Shown: positions 1 through 8,752, numbered from the stretch's first letter. The stretch is DNA of 64,000 nt from WTGJ01 sp965237765 (GCA_965237765.1 OZ250157.1:806001-870000); one strand, 5' to 3'. Numbers and translations: made by a program. Notes: generated by a model from the sequence alone, not told the origin.

Positions 1-224
1 AGGCGCTGCATGTCAACGACGAGCGCGGCCAGCTCAGGCGAGGGCAAGGCCACGCGCAAGGGCAAGCCAATGAGCGGCTGCGCGCACAATTGCTTGGCGG
101 CCTGGTTTGCTACGCGCACGGTGCCCCGCTCATCCAGCACGAAAAGCGCCTCCTCAGCAAAATCGGCCAGCGCGCGCAGGTTTTCAGCCGGCCTCGTGAG
201 AAGCGATCGCCAATATTCAGCCAT
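1..224 (-). CDS. Sensor histidine kinase, N-terminal fragment (PAS region)
   Basis: The reading frame opens with ATG at 224, ten bases after the response-regulator stop, and runs off the window edge without a stop. The visible ~74 residues include an FAEEALFVLDERGTVRVAN stretch followed by AAKQL, which is the usual start of a PAS domain. Position and spacing directly downstream of an OmpR-type regulator make a cognate sensor kinase the best reading. The catalytic HisKA/HATPase part lies outside the window, so kinase activity is inferred. No membrane segment is visible in this part, so the protein may be soluble or have a later membrane segment. Confidence 0.6.
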   Translation of the reverse strand, partial: MAEYWRSLLTRPAENLRALADFAEEALFVLDERGTVRVANQAAKQLCAQPLIGLPLRVALPSPELAALVVDMQR

Positions 225-234
225 CAGCGAACCA

Positions 235-933
235 TCAACTGTCCTGGAAGCGATAGCCGACGCCGCGCACGGTGACGATACGTTGTGGGTTCGGCGGGTC
301 GTCCTCGAGTTTGATGCGCAAGCGCCGCACATGCACATCCACCGTCCGCACCTCGCGCTCACCGATATATTCGTAATTCCAGACCTTTGTCAGCAGCAAA
401 TCGCGCGAGAGCACGACATTCGGGTTGCGCATCAGCTCAGTGAGCAGGTCAAATTCTTTGTTGCTCAGCTGCAACTCCTGCCCATCGCGGAAGCAACGGC
501 GGCTGCGCAGATTGACGCGCACACCGGCGCCTTCGAGGAGCTCGGTTTCACCCACCTCTGGTTCCCGCGCGCGCCGCAAGAGGGCGCGGACGCGCGCCAA
601 CAACTCACCCAGAGCGAAAGGCTTGACGACGTAATCATCGGCGCCCGTCTCCAGGCCGATGATCTTATCTACTTCGGTGCCACGCGCGGTGAGCATGAGG
701 ATGGGGATATGCGCCGTTTCCGGGTTGCGCCGCAAAATGCGACAGATGCTAATCCCATCCAGCCCGGGCAGCATGATATCCAGCAGCAGCAAATCAGGCG
801 GATGTTCCTGGGCGAGCGCGAGGCCATGTTCGCCATCCAGCGCCGTATCGACCTTCATGCCTTCCCGGCGCAAAGCGTTGGCCAGCTTTTCGCAGAGCGT
901 GCGTTCATCCTCAATGATCAAGATGCGCTTCAT
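235..933 (-). CDS. OmpR/PhoB-family response regulator
   Basis: 232 aa, the usual family length. The N-terminal receiver domain (about residues 1-120) has the acidic pair E8/D9, phospho-acceptor D52 (LLLLDIMLPG), T82 and K104 (VVKPF). The C-terminal half (about 130-230) is a winged-helix DNA-binding domain with the typical EVRTVDVHVRRLRIKLE and VRGVGYRF motifs. ATG at 933 overlaps the stop of the upstream peptidase gene (ATGA), so the two are translationally coupled, and the kinase fragment follows ten bases downstream. It is expected to activate or repress transcription when phosphorylated by that kinase. The target genes are not evident; no other regulator is nearby. Confidence 0.95.
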   Translation of the reverse strand: MKRILIIEDERTLCEKLANALRREGMKVDTALDGEHGLALAQEHPPDLLLLDIMLPGLDGISICRILRRNPETAHIPILMLTARGTEVDKIIGLETGADDYVVKPFALGELLARVRALLRRAREPEVGETELLEGAGVRVNLRSRRCFRDGQELQLSNKEFDLLTELMRNPNVVLSRDLLLTKVWNYEYIGEREVRTVDVHVRRLRIKLEDDPPNPQRIVTVRGVGYRFQDS

Positions 934-1931
934 GAGCCCCTCCCAACCGCCTCATGGATGGCACGGACGCCACCGAGGGTGGTCGCTGCGCGGCAGGCTC
1001 GGCGGATGGCGAGGGCGACGACGGCTGCGGCCACCATGCCAATTACGCTAACGTTGGCACTTACTTCGCCACTCGCCAGCGCGAAAATCGTATCGCCATC
1101 GTGCATGGTATGCGCGGGCAATACCGCGCGCGCAATGCCATTATGCGCCATTTGTGCCACTTTGTTTACCTCGGCCTTGCTGAGGCGCGCGTTGGTCGCG
1201 ACGGCGCCGATAACAGTATTTTCCCGCGGGTTGGGGCCACACTCCACCACACGCGCCAGGCGGCGGAAGGCGACGCCCGGCCCTTCGAAGCCATGTCCAT
1301 CGCGCCGCCGCAGACCGGCCAGCACTGCGCCATTTTCATCCAATACGTCACCGACGGCATTGACGACCATTAGCGCCGCCACTTTCAGCTCGGAATCCAG
1401 CGCCTCGCACGCCGAGCCGACTCCGCCTTTGCTGGCGAAATCGTTGCCGCGTAGGCCACCGACGCGCGCGCCCGTCCCCGCACCGACAGAGCCTTCCGCC
1501 ACTGGCGCATCTGTTGCGGCCAGGCAAGCTTCGTAACCCATTGCGGCGTCCGGGCGGATGTCGGCAGCGCCAACCAACAGGTCGAAGATGATAGCCGCGG
1601 GCACGATCGGCACTAGCATGCCTGCGCGTGCCTGATAACCGACGCCGCGCTCTTCGAGGAAGCGCATCGCCCCATCGGCCGCGCCCAGGCCATAGGCGCT
1701 GCCGCCAGCGAGCATCACGGCGTGAACTTCCTGCATCCCCCGCGTGGGACGTAGCGTATCCGTTTCCCGCGTGCCGGGGCCACCGCCACGCTGGTCGACG
1801 CCGCCGACCGTATTCGGCGGGCAGAGCACGACCGTGCAGCCCGTCGCCGCCTCACTCCGCGTGGCGTGTCCAACGCGAAAGCCGGGGATGGCGGTAAGGG
1901 TGTCATTTTCGGACATCAGCGAATCCATCAT
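930..1931 (-). CDS. P1/S58-family self-processing peptidase or amidase (DmpA/NylC-like)
   Basis: The family comprises Ntn-fold aminopeptidases and amidases that cleave themselves to expose an N-terminal Thr or Ser. I chose ATG at 1931 because it overlaps the upstream stop (ATGA) and has GGGAG ten bases before it; ATG 1940 is too close to that site. With this start (333 aa), an Asn-Thr pair in PRENTVIGAV (about N238/T239) lies exactly 39 residues before the Asp of HDGDT (D278, D280). This is the same spacing I recall between N266/T267 and D306/D308 of nylon hydrolase NylC. The Asn of VVNAVG is also at the NylC distance. Glycine-rich GGGPGTRETD near the N terminus is typical. The substrate is unknown. 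The gene is coupled to the downstream response regulator. Confidence 0.88.
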   Translation of the reverse strand: MMDSLMSENDTLTAIPGFRVGHATRSEAATGCTVVLCPPNTVGGVDQRGGGPGTRETDTLRPTRGMQEVHAVMLAGGSAYGLGAADGAMRFLEERGVGYQARAGMLVPIVPAAIIFDLLVGAADIRPDAAMGYEACLAATDAPVAEGSVGAGTGARVGGLRGNDFASKGGVGSACEALDSELKVAALMVVNAVGDVLDENGAVLAGLRRRDGHGFEGPGVAFRRLARVVECGPNPRENTVIGAVATNARLSKAEVNKVAQMAHNGIARAVLPAHTMHDGDTIFALASGEVSANVSVIGMVAAAVVALAIRRACRAATTLGGVRAIHEAVGRGS

Positions 1932-3871
1932 GCCGCGCATTCTCCCGCGAATGGGATATCCACCGCATATTCCCAGGGTCGGCCCTGCTCATCCAGGGCG
2001 TAGATACCTTCCTGGAACGATTTCATCTCATCCGAATAGCTGTATAGACCGACGCGTATCGTCTTAATCGGTAAACCCTGCAGTTCCTGACCAAAACCGA
2101 AAGTCATGATGATGTGGTCGCCCGCGCGCCAATCCCCAATATCATAGGCGCGCAGATCGCTGTGCGCCAAGCCAACGCCGCTGGCATCCAACAAATGGAC
2201 GAAATAATGCACAGGTTCGCCCTCCTTGTCTGGCGGGCCAGGTGTCCAGTGCAGCTGCCATTTGCCATCACAACGCAGCGCGTCGTAACCGAGCAGGCGC
2301 AGACCGTTTTCGTAAGCAGGGCGTTCGGGCAGCAGGATTTGCGGCGCGGGGGCTACATTACCCGGCAACCTGTATAGGTGATAAGGTCCAACCTCCCGGC
2401 GAAATTAAAACTCTTCCGCATAATCTCCATTGTGTCTCAAATTCGATTCATTTCGTAGATACAATGCTGCGCGCTCGGGATATATGAATGGCAAACGCAT
2501 ACGGTATTGACCTTCAAACGGCGAAGCGTATTGAAGAAATATCAACTCTGACGCATCGCCAGCATCCAGCAGGAGGTGTATTTCTCCGGCAATTTCCATT
2601 TGCCAGACAAGCGGGGGCGGATAAACCAAGGAGTCCAATGACAATGCATGGCCCATTACATCCATCTTACGTATTTTGCTTCTGATGTATTGTTCGATGC
2701 TCCAAACCGCGTTCAGATTGAGCGTGCAAAGGACTAACACTGCGATGGCAACGGGCAAGCGAAACTGGGGGAAGCCATCCGTCATTTGCTTCCACATCAG
2801 CGCCAGCGCCAGCGCGATGCAGGGCGCGGGCAACAGTGGCAAGTAATAGACAAGTGTGTATGGAGCGTCCGCTACAACGGTGAACCCCAGCGACAAGGCG
2901 CACCAAAGAGAGAGGAGAATATACAGCGGCCGCCGTTTAGCACCCGCTCTCCGAACCCGCCAACCCACATACAACAGCGAACCGCCATAAAGCAGCAACC
3001 AGACCGGCGCCAAGTAACGCATATAGGCGAGCCGGGCCGCCAGATCCGCCCGACCTTCGCTGATAAAATTCGCCGCCATGTCGCGCGCGCTAAGGATTTG
3101 CATGAGACCTTGGAAACTGATTCGCGGACCGGCGCGGCCCGCAGACGTAGCGAAATCTATGCCCAATTCAGCAGCGCCAGTAGCTTGCGCGTAAAGCCAG
3201 GGCAAAACAGGCAGCAGTGCCAGCGCGCTTCCAACAAACGCATAGCGCCACCCGCGCGCCATTCGTGCCAACCATGTCAAAAAGAATACGATGACGAGCA
3301 AGATGATTGCGCTGACGTGCAGTTGGACGGCCAGCCAGGCCGCCCCCCAGGCAAGCATCACCCACTGCGGCCGCCTTTCCCCAAACGCCAATCCGCACCC
3401 CACTGCCCATAACATCACGAAGGGTGGCAACAACGTGTTCGGCCAGATGAGGAAGGAAAAGATGATCGCCCAGGGCATACAAGTATAAACGATGGTGGCG
3501 ATGGCCGCTGCCTGCCAACCCCAATAACGCCGCGTGAACACCCAACACAATCCGACCGCGACCATATTCAATAGGATGTAATAGATCAACAAGGCAAATA
3601 CGCTATCCGAGAAAAGATAAGGTATGAAGGTGATATAAATTGGCAACGGCAATTGGCTGAAGCCCGCGCTCGAATTGAACATGTGTGTCGGAAATTCTTG
3701 CAGATTCGCCAATTTCCAGCTGGCCTGCGCGATCCAGGCCTGCTCCGGACCGAAGAACGCAGTGTCGATCTGGATGACGCGTATGTAGAACGAGAACAAC
3801 AAAATCCCGAGCAAGAGCAACCACTCACGCATGAGCAAGCCCCGCAGCCCTTGCGCCGCGTTAGCCAACAT
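1928..3871 (-). pseudogene. GT39/ArnT-like membrane glycosyltransferase, unit 3, split by an in-frame TAA
   Basis: Two open segments (3871-2405 and the frame continuing to 1928) are in the same frame, separated only by TAA at 2405-2407. Joined, they give ~646 residues, matching the intact paralogues of 656 and 661 aa upstream. Around the stop, YAEEF*FRREVGPYHLYRLP aligns without gaps to the paralogue's YAGRAAAIATSAPYTLYLLP, so this is a point nonsense change rather than a frameshift. The N-terminal part is multi-spanning with a GT-C-like first loop, although the paralogues' D-Q pair is E-Q here. The C-terminal ~130 residues are the conserved extracytoplasmic WQLHWTPG/FVHLLD domain. A base-calling error or an inefficient readthrough stop cannot be excluded. 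Its end overlaps the peptidase start. Confidence 0.85.
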
Positions 3872-3958
3872 CTACCACCCGGAGCGTATCCATCAACTAC
3901 GCACTATCAGAAGGGAGGACTACGCCACGCTCGAGGATCGCCCACTCGCGTTCGGCTG
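3861..3958 (-). pseudogene. 3' remnant of a DUF2007 gene (unit 3)
   Basis: Reading the minus strand between the two glycosyltransferase genes gives AEREWAILERGVVLPSDSA*, then LMDTLRVVDVG*. This aligns with the C-terminal tail of the intact copy (AERARAILESVAELL... ending PPGEDVD). The final stop (3861-3863) overlaps the start of the next glycosyltransferase by 11 nt, exactly as in units 1 and 2. The first two-thirds of the gene, its start and the 5S-derived leader are missing. This is a deletion relic that fixes the order of events in the tandem duplication. Confidence 0.7.
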
Positions 3959-3961
3959 GCT

Positions 3962-5932
3962 TCACGGCGAACAGGCTCCGCCGAATGGAATATCGATGGC
4001 GTAAAGCCAGGGGCGACCGAGCTCATCAAGGGCGGAAATATTGCTGCCCACCGCCTTTGTCTCATCCGAATAGTAGTAGAGACCGACGCGCAGCGTTTCT
4101 ATCGGCAAGCCATCCAACTCCTGGCCAAAATCGAAAGCCGTAACGATGTGGTCACCCACACGCCATTCCCAATAGTCATAAGTACGAAGATCGCTTTGCC
4201 CCAAACCATCGCCACTGGCATCCAACAAATGGACGAAGAAATGCACGTGTTCGCCCCCTTTGCCGGGCGAGCCGGGCGTCCAGTGCAGTTGCCAGTTGCC
4301 GTCACACCGCAGCGCGTCGTAGCCGAGCAGGCGCAGGCCATTGGCATAGCCCGGCCGCCCGAGCAGCGGGAATTGCGGCGTAGGGGCCGATCCTGCGGGC
4401 AAGAGGTAGAGTGTATAGGGTGCGCTGGTCGCGATAGCCGCCGCACGCCCCGCATAGGCATCGGGCAACGCGGTGTTGTTCTCGTCCAGCAAAAGAGCCG
4501 CGGCCGCCGCGGGAAAGACGCGATGCGTTCGGACTGTATCCACCATGCGCGTTGGCTGACCGCGCAAGTGAAAATGAAAGGCGGCCGCCGTCATCTCGTG
4601 TTCCATCTGTAACAAGGGCCGTACGAGAACCAGTGTTTCGGCGGCCGCGCCGCTTGCAATGGAAGCCTGCGCCGCAGCGGCGATCGCCAGCTGTGCCCCC
4701 AGTGGTGTACCACCCCCAGCTGCCCAGAGCGTGTGGTCGCCGCGCTGCTGGCCGTTGGCAACGAAATCGTAACCGACGAACACAGCCCAGAGATTCAAGA
4801 CACAGAGCGCACTGACAGCGAGCGTCAGCAATCCAGCCAACCAGCGCCGCTGCGCCCGTAACCGATCCAGGGCAACGCTCAAGGCGATCATCGGCGCTGG
4901 CAAGAGCGGCAGGTAATAGACGAGCGTGTAGGAACGCCTCGAGACGAAACCGAAGATCAATGGGGTGAACAACCACAACGCCAGCACCCGCTCCGGGATG
5001 CGACCGCGCCGCCTGGCTCGCCACAAGATGAAGAGCGCCGCGCCGCCAAAAGCGAGCAGCCAGAACGGTTCAGCCACCTGCAGTGATGCCAACCGCGCCT
5101 GAAGCGCTTCCCAGCCCAGGCCGCGATAGAATTTCGCCAAGTTGCTGGCGGTCAGAAATTCCACCAGCGGTTGCGGATTATAGCGGAGGCCACCCCCACT
5201 CGCATAGGGCATCCGCTTGAGATACAGGGCCGCCGGGCCAAAAAGGTGAGCGTAGAGCCAAGGTAACGCAGGCAAGAGACCGGCGACGCTTCCCAGCAGC
5301 GCATAATGCCAGCCGTCCCACTGCCGCTGCCAAAGCATCAAAACCAGCGTGATGACGAGGAAGATGACGCCGCCAGCGTGTAGCTGCAGGAGCAGCCATG
5401 CCGCTGCCCAGGCCAGCGCCAACCAGCGTGGACGTCGCTCGTGAAAGATCAGGACGCAAGCGATGGCCCAGATCATCACGAAAGGGGGCATCAAAGAATT
5501 CGTCCAGATGCGGCGCGAATACAGAATCGCCCAGGGCGCGCAGACGTAAACGAAGCTGGCCAGGGCCGCAGCGCGTGCCCCCCAATAGCGCCGCGTGAAC
5601 CACCAGCACAGCCCCGCCGCCAGCAGATTCGCCCCGATATGGAAAACGAGAACGGCGTAGACACTATCGACCAGCCGGAGCGGCAGAGCATCCAAATAGA
5701 GTGTCAACGGGAAATTACTGTATCCCGCGGAAAGAGCATAGAAGTAAGTGGGGAAAACGCCCTGATACGCCAGCGCCCAGGCGTGTTGAATGAGTTTGGC
5801 CTGGTCGATCTGGAAATGCGCCACACTGAGGTGGCTGAGGCGGATCCATGCCCCCAGCGCCAAGATGCCGAACAGCGCCACCCGCTCGGCCGTGAGCAGC
5901 CCCCGCAGTCCTTGCGCCGCCTTAGTCAACAT
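3962..5932 (-). CDS. GT39/ArnT-like membrane glycosyltransferase, unit 2
   Basis: 656 aa, multi-spanning, probably transferring a sugar from a lipid carrier at the outer face of the membrane. Visible signs of the GT-C fold are a first helix followed by an extracytoplasmic loop with an acidic pair region (VAHFQIDQAK, about residues 38-47), many regularly spaced hydrophobic helices to about residue 400, and the FTRRYWG and YYLPLLPAP motifs shared by all three paralogues. The C-terminal ~130 residues form a soluble domain (WQLHWTPGSP, FFVHLLDASGDGL, DELGRPW) of unknown role. ATG 5932 overlaps the DUF2007 stop by 11 nt, so the two are coupled. Family assignment is by motif pattern; donor and acceptor are unknown. 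Confidence 0.8.
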   Translation of the reverse strand: MLTKAAQGLRGLLTAERVALFGILALGAWIRLSHLSVAHFQIDQAKLIQHAWALAYQGVFPTYFYALSAGYSNFPLTLYLDALPLRLVDSVYAVLVFHIGANLLAAGLCWWFTRRYWGARAAALASFVYVCAPWAILYSRRIWTNSLMPPFVMIWAIACVLIFHERRPRWLALAWAAAWLLLQLHAGGVIFLVITLVLMLWQRQWDGWHYALLGSVAGLLPALPWLYAHLFGPAALYLKRMPYASGGGLRYNPQPLVEFLTASNLAKFYRGLGWEALQARLASLQVAEPFWLLAFGGAALFILWRARRRGRIPERVLALWLFTPLIFGFVSRRSYTLVYYLPLLPAPMIALSVALDRLRAQRRWLAGLLTLAVSALCVLNLWAVFVGYDFVANGQQRGDHTLWAAGGGTPLGAQLAIAAAAQASIASGAAAETLVLVRPLLQMEHEMTAAAFHFHLRGQPTRMVDTVRTHRVFPAAAAALLLDENNTALPDAYAGRAAAIATSAPYTLYLLPAGSAPTPQFPLLGRPGYANGLRLLGYDALRCDGNWQLHWTPGSPGKGGEHVHFFVHLLDASGDGLGQSDLRTYDYWEWRVGDHIVTAFDFGQELDGLPIETLRVGLYYYSDETKAVGSNISALDELGRPWLYAIDIPFGGACSP

Positions 5933-6227
5933 CTTCCCCCGGCGGGTAAATCACCTGCGCGTTGTCGGCAAGCAATTCGGCCACGCTTTCGAGGATCGCC
6001 CGCGCGCGTTCGGCTTCGTCCGCGGGGACGAGCAGGCGCACCTCGCCGAAAACACCGACGGTGATACCCAGCGCCGCGCCGCCAGCATAGGTCAAAATCT
6101 GAGTCGGGATTCCTTCGCTTCGTAAGCGCCCAGCGACGATATGTGCTTCGCTGGTGTTATGAGTCACAAAGACCACCCACCAAGGCGTGGCCGGGTGGTC
6201 ATGTGATTGGTCGGAAGTTTTGCTCAC
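5922..6227 (-). CDS. DUF2007 (putative signal-transducing) domain protein, unit 2
   Basis: 101 aa, GTG start. The fold signature is WWVVFVTHNTSEAHIVAGRLRS followed by a GIPTQI...VRLLV strand-helix pattern, as in small DUF2007 proteins, which resemble a ferredoxin-like sensor fold with a usual length of 70-100 residues. The protein has no membrane segment and no catalytic residues. It overlaps the downstream glycosyltransferase by 11 nt in this and the neighbouring unit, which suggests a regulatory or partner role in that system, though no function is proven. The first ~65 residues are nearly identical to the copy at 8287-8592. This copy keeps the uninterrupted C-terminal helix (EAERARAILESVAELL). 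Confidence 0.8.
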   Translation of the reverse strand: MSKTSDQSHDHPATPWWVVFVTHNTSEAHIVAGRLRSEGIPTQILTYAGGAALGITVGVFGEVRLLVPADEAERARAILESVAELLADNAQVIYPPGEDVD

Positions 6228-6270
6228 GTGGGGAAGTATAACATGGGGAAATGTAGACGATAAAGAAAAA

Positions 6271-6306
6271 GTTGGCGGCCACCTACTCTCCCAAACCGTT
6301 ACCAGT
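6271..6306 (-). pseudogene. 36-nt duplicate of the 5S rRNA 3' end
   Basis: The stretch matches 8637-8672 of the real 5S gene with one substitution, then stops abruptly. The bases on its DUF2007 side (T-rich run and leader up to the GTG start) also match those downstream of the real 5S. It is too short to be functional and marks the breakpoint of the tandem duplication. Confidence 0.85.
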
Positions 6307-6311
6307 TACCT

Positions 6312-8297
6312 TCACGGAGAACAGCCTTCTCTGTAAGGAAGATCAACAGCTTGATTCCAGTACACCCAGAGGCGGCCGCGCTCATCCAGAATATAATTAC
6401 CACCGCTGGCCTTGGAATCCATCTCATCCAGAAAGGAATAGAGTCCAATGCGCACGATTTCGACGGGCAGTCCCACCACCCCCGGTCCGAAATCAAAATT
6501 CGTGATGATATGGTCACCGTCGCGCCAGTACCGGTAGTCATAGCTGCGAACTTCCCTCTGTGCCAGCACATTGCCGTCTTCGTCCAGAAGGTGGGCGAAG
6601 AAATGCACCGGGTCGCCGTCCTCGCCGGCTGGCCCGGGCGTCCAGTGCAGCTGCCAGTTACCATTACATTTCAACTCACCATAACCGAGCAGCTGGATGC
6701 CATTGGCATATCCCGTCCGTTCCGCTAAGGGATTTTCCGGCGCCGGGCCAACACCTCCCGGCAGGAGGTACAGACGATATTGGCCAATCCGTGCCACTTC
6801 ACCCGCCACTGCATACTCCGCCGGCCATTCGGTATTCTGCGTATCCATGAACCAGACGCTCGCCGCCGTCGGGTAGACCATGTGCGGCGCGCTCTGGTCC
6901 AATATCCGTGTCGGCATCCCGCTGAGCAGCGGTAGCGCAAAGGTCAATGTCTCGTATTCCACAGTGTAAATGGGGCGCAATAGATGGAAGATTTCGCTCG
7001 CTTCCCCGCTCTCCACTGTCTCACGCGCTGCCTCGGCGATCGCCCGCTGCCTGCTCAACGGTGTGTAACCACCAGCCGCCCAGATCATCTCATCCCCACT
7101 TGCCACTGCATTGCGGATGTACTGTGCGCTTCCCCAGACCACGCGTGCCTGCAATGAGCAAAGAAGCAAAATCGCTGCAAGGCTCACCGTGCGCCAACCC
7201 CCTCTCAATCGATGCCAGGATACCGCCAGGGCCAGGAAAGGCGCCGGCAAAAGCGGTAAATAGTACACGAACGAGTGAAGCTCGTAAGAAACGAAGGGGA
7301 AGAAAAAAATAGGCAGGAAGAACCAGACGGCGAATATCAGGTGCAGGCGCTGCCGCGCACCGCGCCAGCTGTGCCAGTAGACGCCAATGATGCTGATGCC
7401 ATAAACCAACAACATCGGTACAAATAGGAGCTCCAGTGGCCGAAAGATGCGCTCCAACACTGATATGTTTTCGCCGCGAAACCAGGTCTTCCAATATCCC
7501 GTGGTCAGAATCTCAATCAGGGGACGATAATTGTATCTCAGCGCTCGTTTCCCCTCGCCTATGAATGGAGACCGCTCGGGATGGAAGCCCATTTCCCCGC
7601 TCAGGTGCGCTCCAAGCCACGGCAGCGCCGGTATCATCGCCAACAGGATACCCATCCCCGCCCAGCGCCACGATCGCCCTTCCCGACCCGCCATCAACCA
7701 CAACACTCCGCTCGCGAACATGAAGATGGCACCGCTGGCGTGAATTTGTACCAGCAAAACCGCCGCCCCCCAGCTCAGCGCCCACCAGCGCGGCCGCCGC
7801 TCGTGATAGGCGAAGGCTGTCCCGATGAGCCATAGCATCACGAAGGGCGACATTTGCACATTGCTCCAGATTCGATGCGCGTAAAATGAGTGCCAGGGCG
7901 AGCTGGCCAGCAAAAGCGTCGCCAGCGCCGCTACCGGCCAGCACCAATAGCGCCGTGCGAAATACCAGCACAGGACCACAGACATCAGACTCAGCAGGAT
8001 ATTCCAGATCAAGAGCGCATGAATATGTGTGGATACTAAGAAAGGCGGCGCCCAAAGGTATAGCGGTAATGGGAAGTTGTTATAACCACCTGTGAGCAGG
8101 AAATAATGGGAGTGGAAACGACCCTCACGGACTAGATCCAAAACGTATTGGGCAGTGCGAGATTGGTCCAGCCCGAAGTGGGCGATCTCAAGGTGGCTGA
8201 AACGCAGTGCCGCCGCGAGCAACATAATACAGCCGAAACAGAGCCGGGGGAGATATGAACCGGCGAGGAAATGCCCTCTACCCTTTTCAGCCGGCAT
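6312..8297 (-). CDS. GT39/ArnT-like membrane glycosyltransferase, unit 1
   Basis: 661 aa, intact paralogue of the unit 2 protein. It has the acidic loop motif IAHFGLDQSR (about residues 37-46), a series of membrane helices, FARRYWCW, YYLPLLPAP near residue 340, and the soluble C-terminal domain (WQLHWTPGPA, FFAHLLDEDG, LDERGRLWVYW). It ends GCSP, like unit 2. It has an 11-nt overlap with the upstream DUF2007 gene. Being next to the real 5S gene, this is probably the copy closest to the ancestral arrangement. The likely role is sugar transfer from polyprenyl phosphate outside the membrane; the substrate is unknown. Confidence 0.8.
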   Translation of the reverse strand: MPAEKGRGHFLAGSYLPRLCFGCIMLLAAALRFSHLEIAHFGLDQSRTAQYVLDLVREGRFHSHYFLLTGGYNNFPLPLYLWAPPFLVSTHIHALLIWNILLSLMSVVLCWYFARRYWCWPVAALATLLLASSPWHSFYAHRIWSNVQMSPFVMLWLIGTAFAYHERRPRWWALSWGAAVLLVQIHASGAIFMFASGVLWLMAGREGRSWRWAGMGILLAMIPALPWLGAHLSGEMGFHPERSPFIGEGKRALRYNYRPLIEILTTGYWKTWFRGENISVLERIFRPLELLFVPMLLVYGISIIGVYWHSWRGARQRLHLIFAVWFFLPIFFFPFVSYELHSFVYYLPLLPAPFLALAVSWHRLRGGWRTVSLAAILLLCSLQARVVWGSAQYIRNAVASGDEMIWAAGGYTPLSRQRAIAEAARETVESGEASEIFHLLRPIYTVEYETLTFALPLLSGMPTRILDQSAPHMVYPTAASVWFMDTQNTEWPAEYAVAGEVARIGQYRLYLLPGGVGPAPENPLAERTGYANGIQLLGYGELKCNGNWQLHWTPGPAGEDGDPVHFFAHLLDEDGNVLAQREVRSYDYRYWRDGDHIITNFDFGPGVVGLPVEIVRIGLYSFLDEMDSKASGGNYILDERGRLWVYWNQAVDLPYREGCSP

Positions 8298-8592
8298 CTT
8301 CTGCTACAGGGATGGTGATTCGCGCGCTATCACTAAGCAACTCCGGGCGCTTCTCAGGATGGTGCGGGCTTGTGCGGACAGTTCTTTCCAGCACGAGCAA
8401 CCGCACTTCACCCAAAACGCCTTCGATGATGCCCAGCGCCGCGCCGCCAGCATAGGTCAAAATCTGAGTCGGGATTCCTTCGCTTCGTAAGCGCCCAGCG
8501 ACGATATGTGCTTCGCTGGTGTTATGAGTCACGAAGACCACCCACCAAGGCGTGGCTGGGCGGTCGAGTGATTGGTCGGAAATTTTGCTCAC
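8287..8592 (-). CDS. DUF2007 protein, unit 1, with a locally frameshifted C terminus
   Basis: 101 aa, GTG start in the same sequence context as unit 2. The first ~65 residues match unit 2 almost perfectly. After VRLLV, the main frame reads LERTVRTSPHHPEKR, unlike the family. The neighbouring frame over the same bases reads ELSAQARTILRSA, which aligns with the EAERARAILESVA helix of unit 2, and the main frame resumes homology at PELL. Two compensating indels therefore replaced ~15 residues of the C-terminal helix while keeping the gene open. The protein may be misfolded or tolerant at this site. It is coupled to the downstream glycosyltransferase by an 11-nt overlap. Confidence 0.75.
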   Translation of the reverse strand: MSKISDQSLDRPATPWWVVFVTHNTSEAHIVAGRLRSEGIPTQILTYAGGAALGIIEGVLGEVRLLVLERTVRTSPHHPEKRPELLSDSARITIPVAEDAG

Positions 8593-8636
8593 GTGGGGAA
8601 GTATAACATGGGGGAAATGTAGACGATAAAGAAAAA

Positions 8637-8752
8637 GTTGGCGGCCACCTACTCTCCCACACCGTTACCAGTGCAGTACCATCGGCGCTAGCGGGCTTAA
8701 CTTCCGGGTTCGGAAAGGGACCGGGTGTACCCCCGCCGCATGAGCCACCAAC
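8637..8752 (-). rRNA. rrf: 5S ribosomal RNA
   Basis: 116 nt whose ends pair (5' GTTGGTGGC with 3' GCCGCCAAC). It contains the conserved CCGAACCCGGAAGTTAAG region and GGGAGAGTAGG near the 3' end. A T-rich run follows the 3' end and can act as terminator with the terminal stem. It lies about 110 nt downstream of the 23S on the same strand. Confidence 0.95.

Larger units (their letters stand above)
1928..8672 (-). repeat. Three tandem DUF2007-glycosyltransferase units
   Basis: Unit 1 spans 6312-8672 and unit 2 spans 3962-6306, each about 2.35 kb from the 5S 3' tip through DUF2007 to the glycosyltransferase stop. Unit 3 (1928-3958) lacks the 5S tip and most of DUF2007. Gene order and the 11-nt DUF2007/glycosyltransferase overlap are the same in all three. 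The glycosyltransferases have diverged strongly while the 5' ends of DUF2007 in units 1 and 2 stayed nearly identical. This points to conversion or recombination at that end. Confidence 0.85.

Noticed and set aside
10..1536. 508-residue plus-strand open frame over the response regulator and P1 peptidase
   Set aside because: Antisense to two well-supported genes; its translation is low-complexity Arg/Ala/Pro text without any domain.
2405..2407. Programmed readthrough or frameshift at the glycosyltransferase TAA
   Set aside because: The paralogues have sense codons there, no special downstream structure is evident, and the unit is otherwise decayed.
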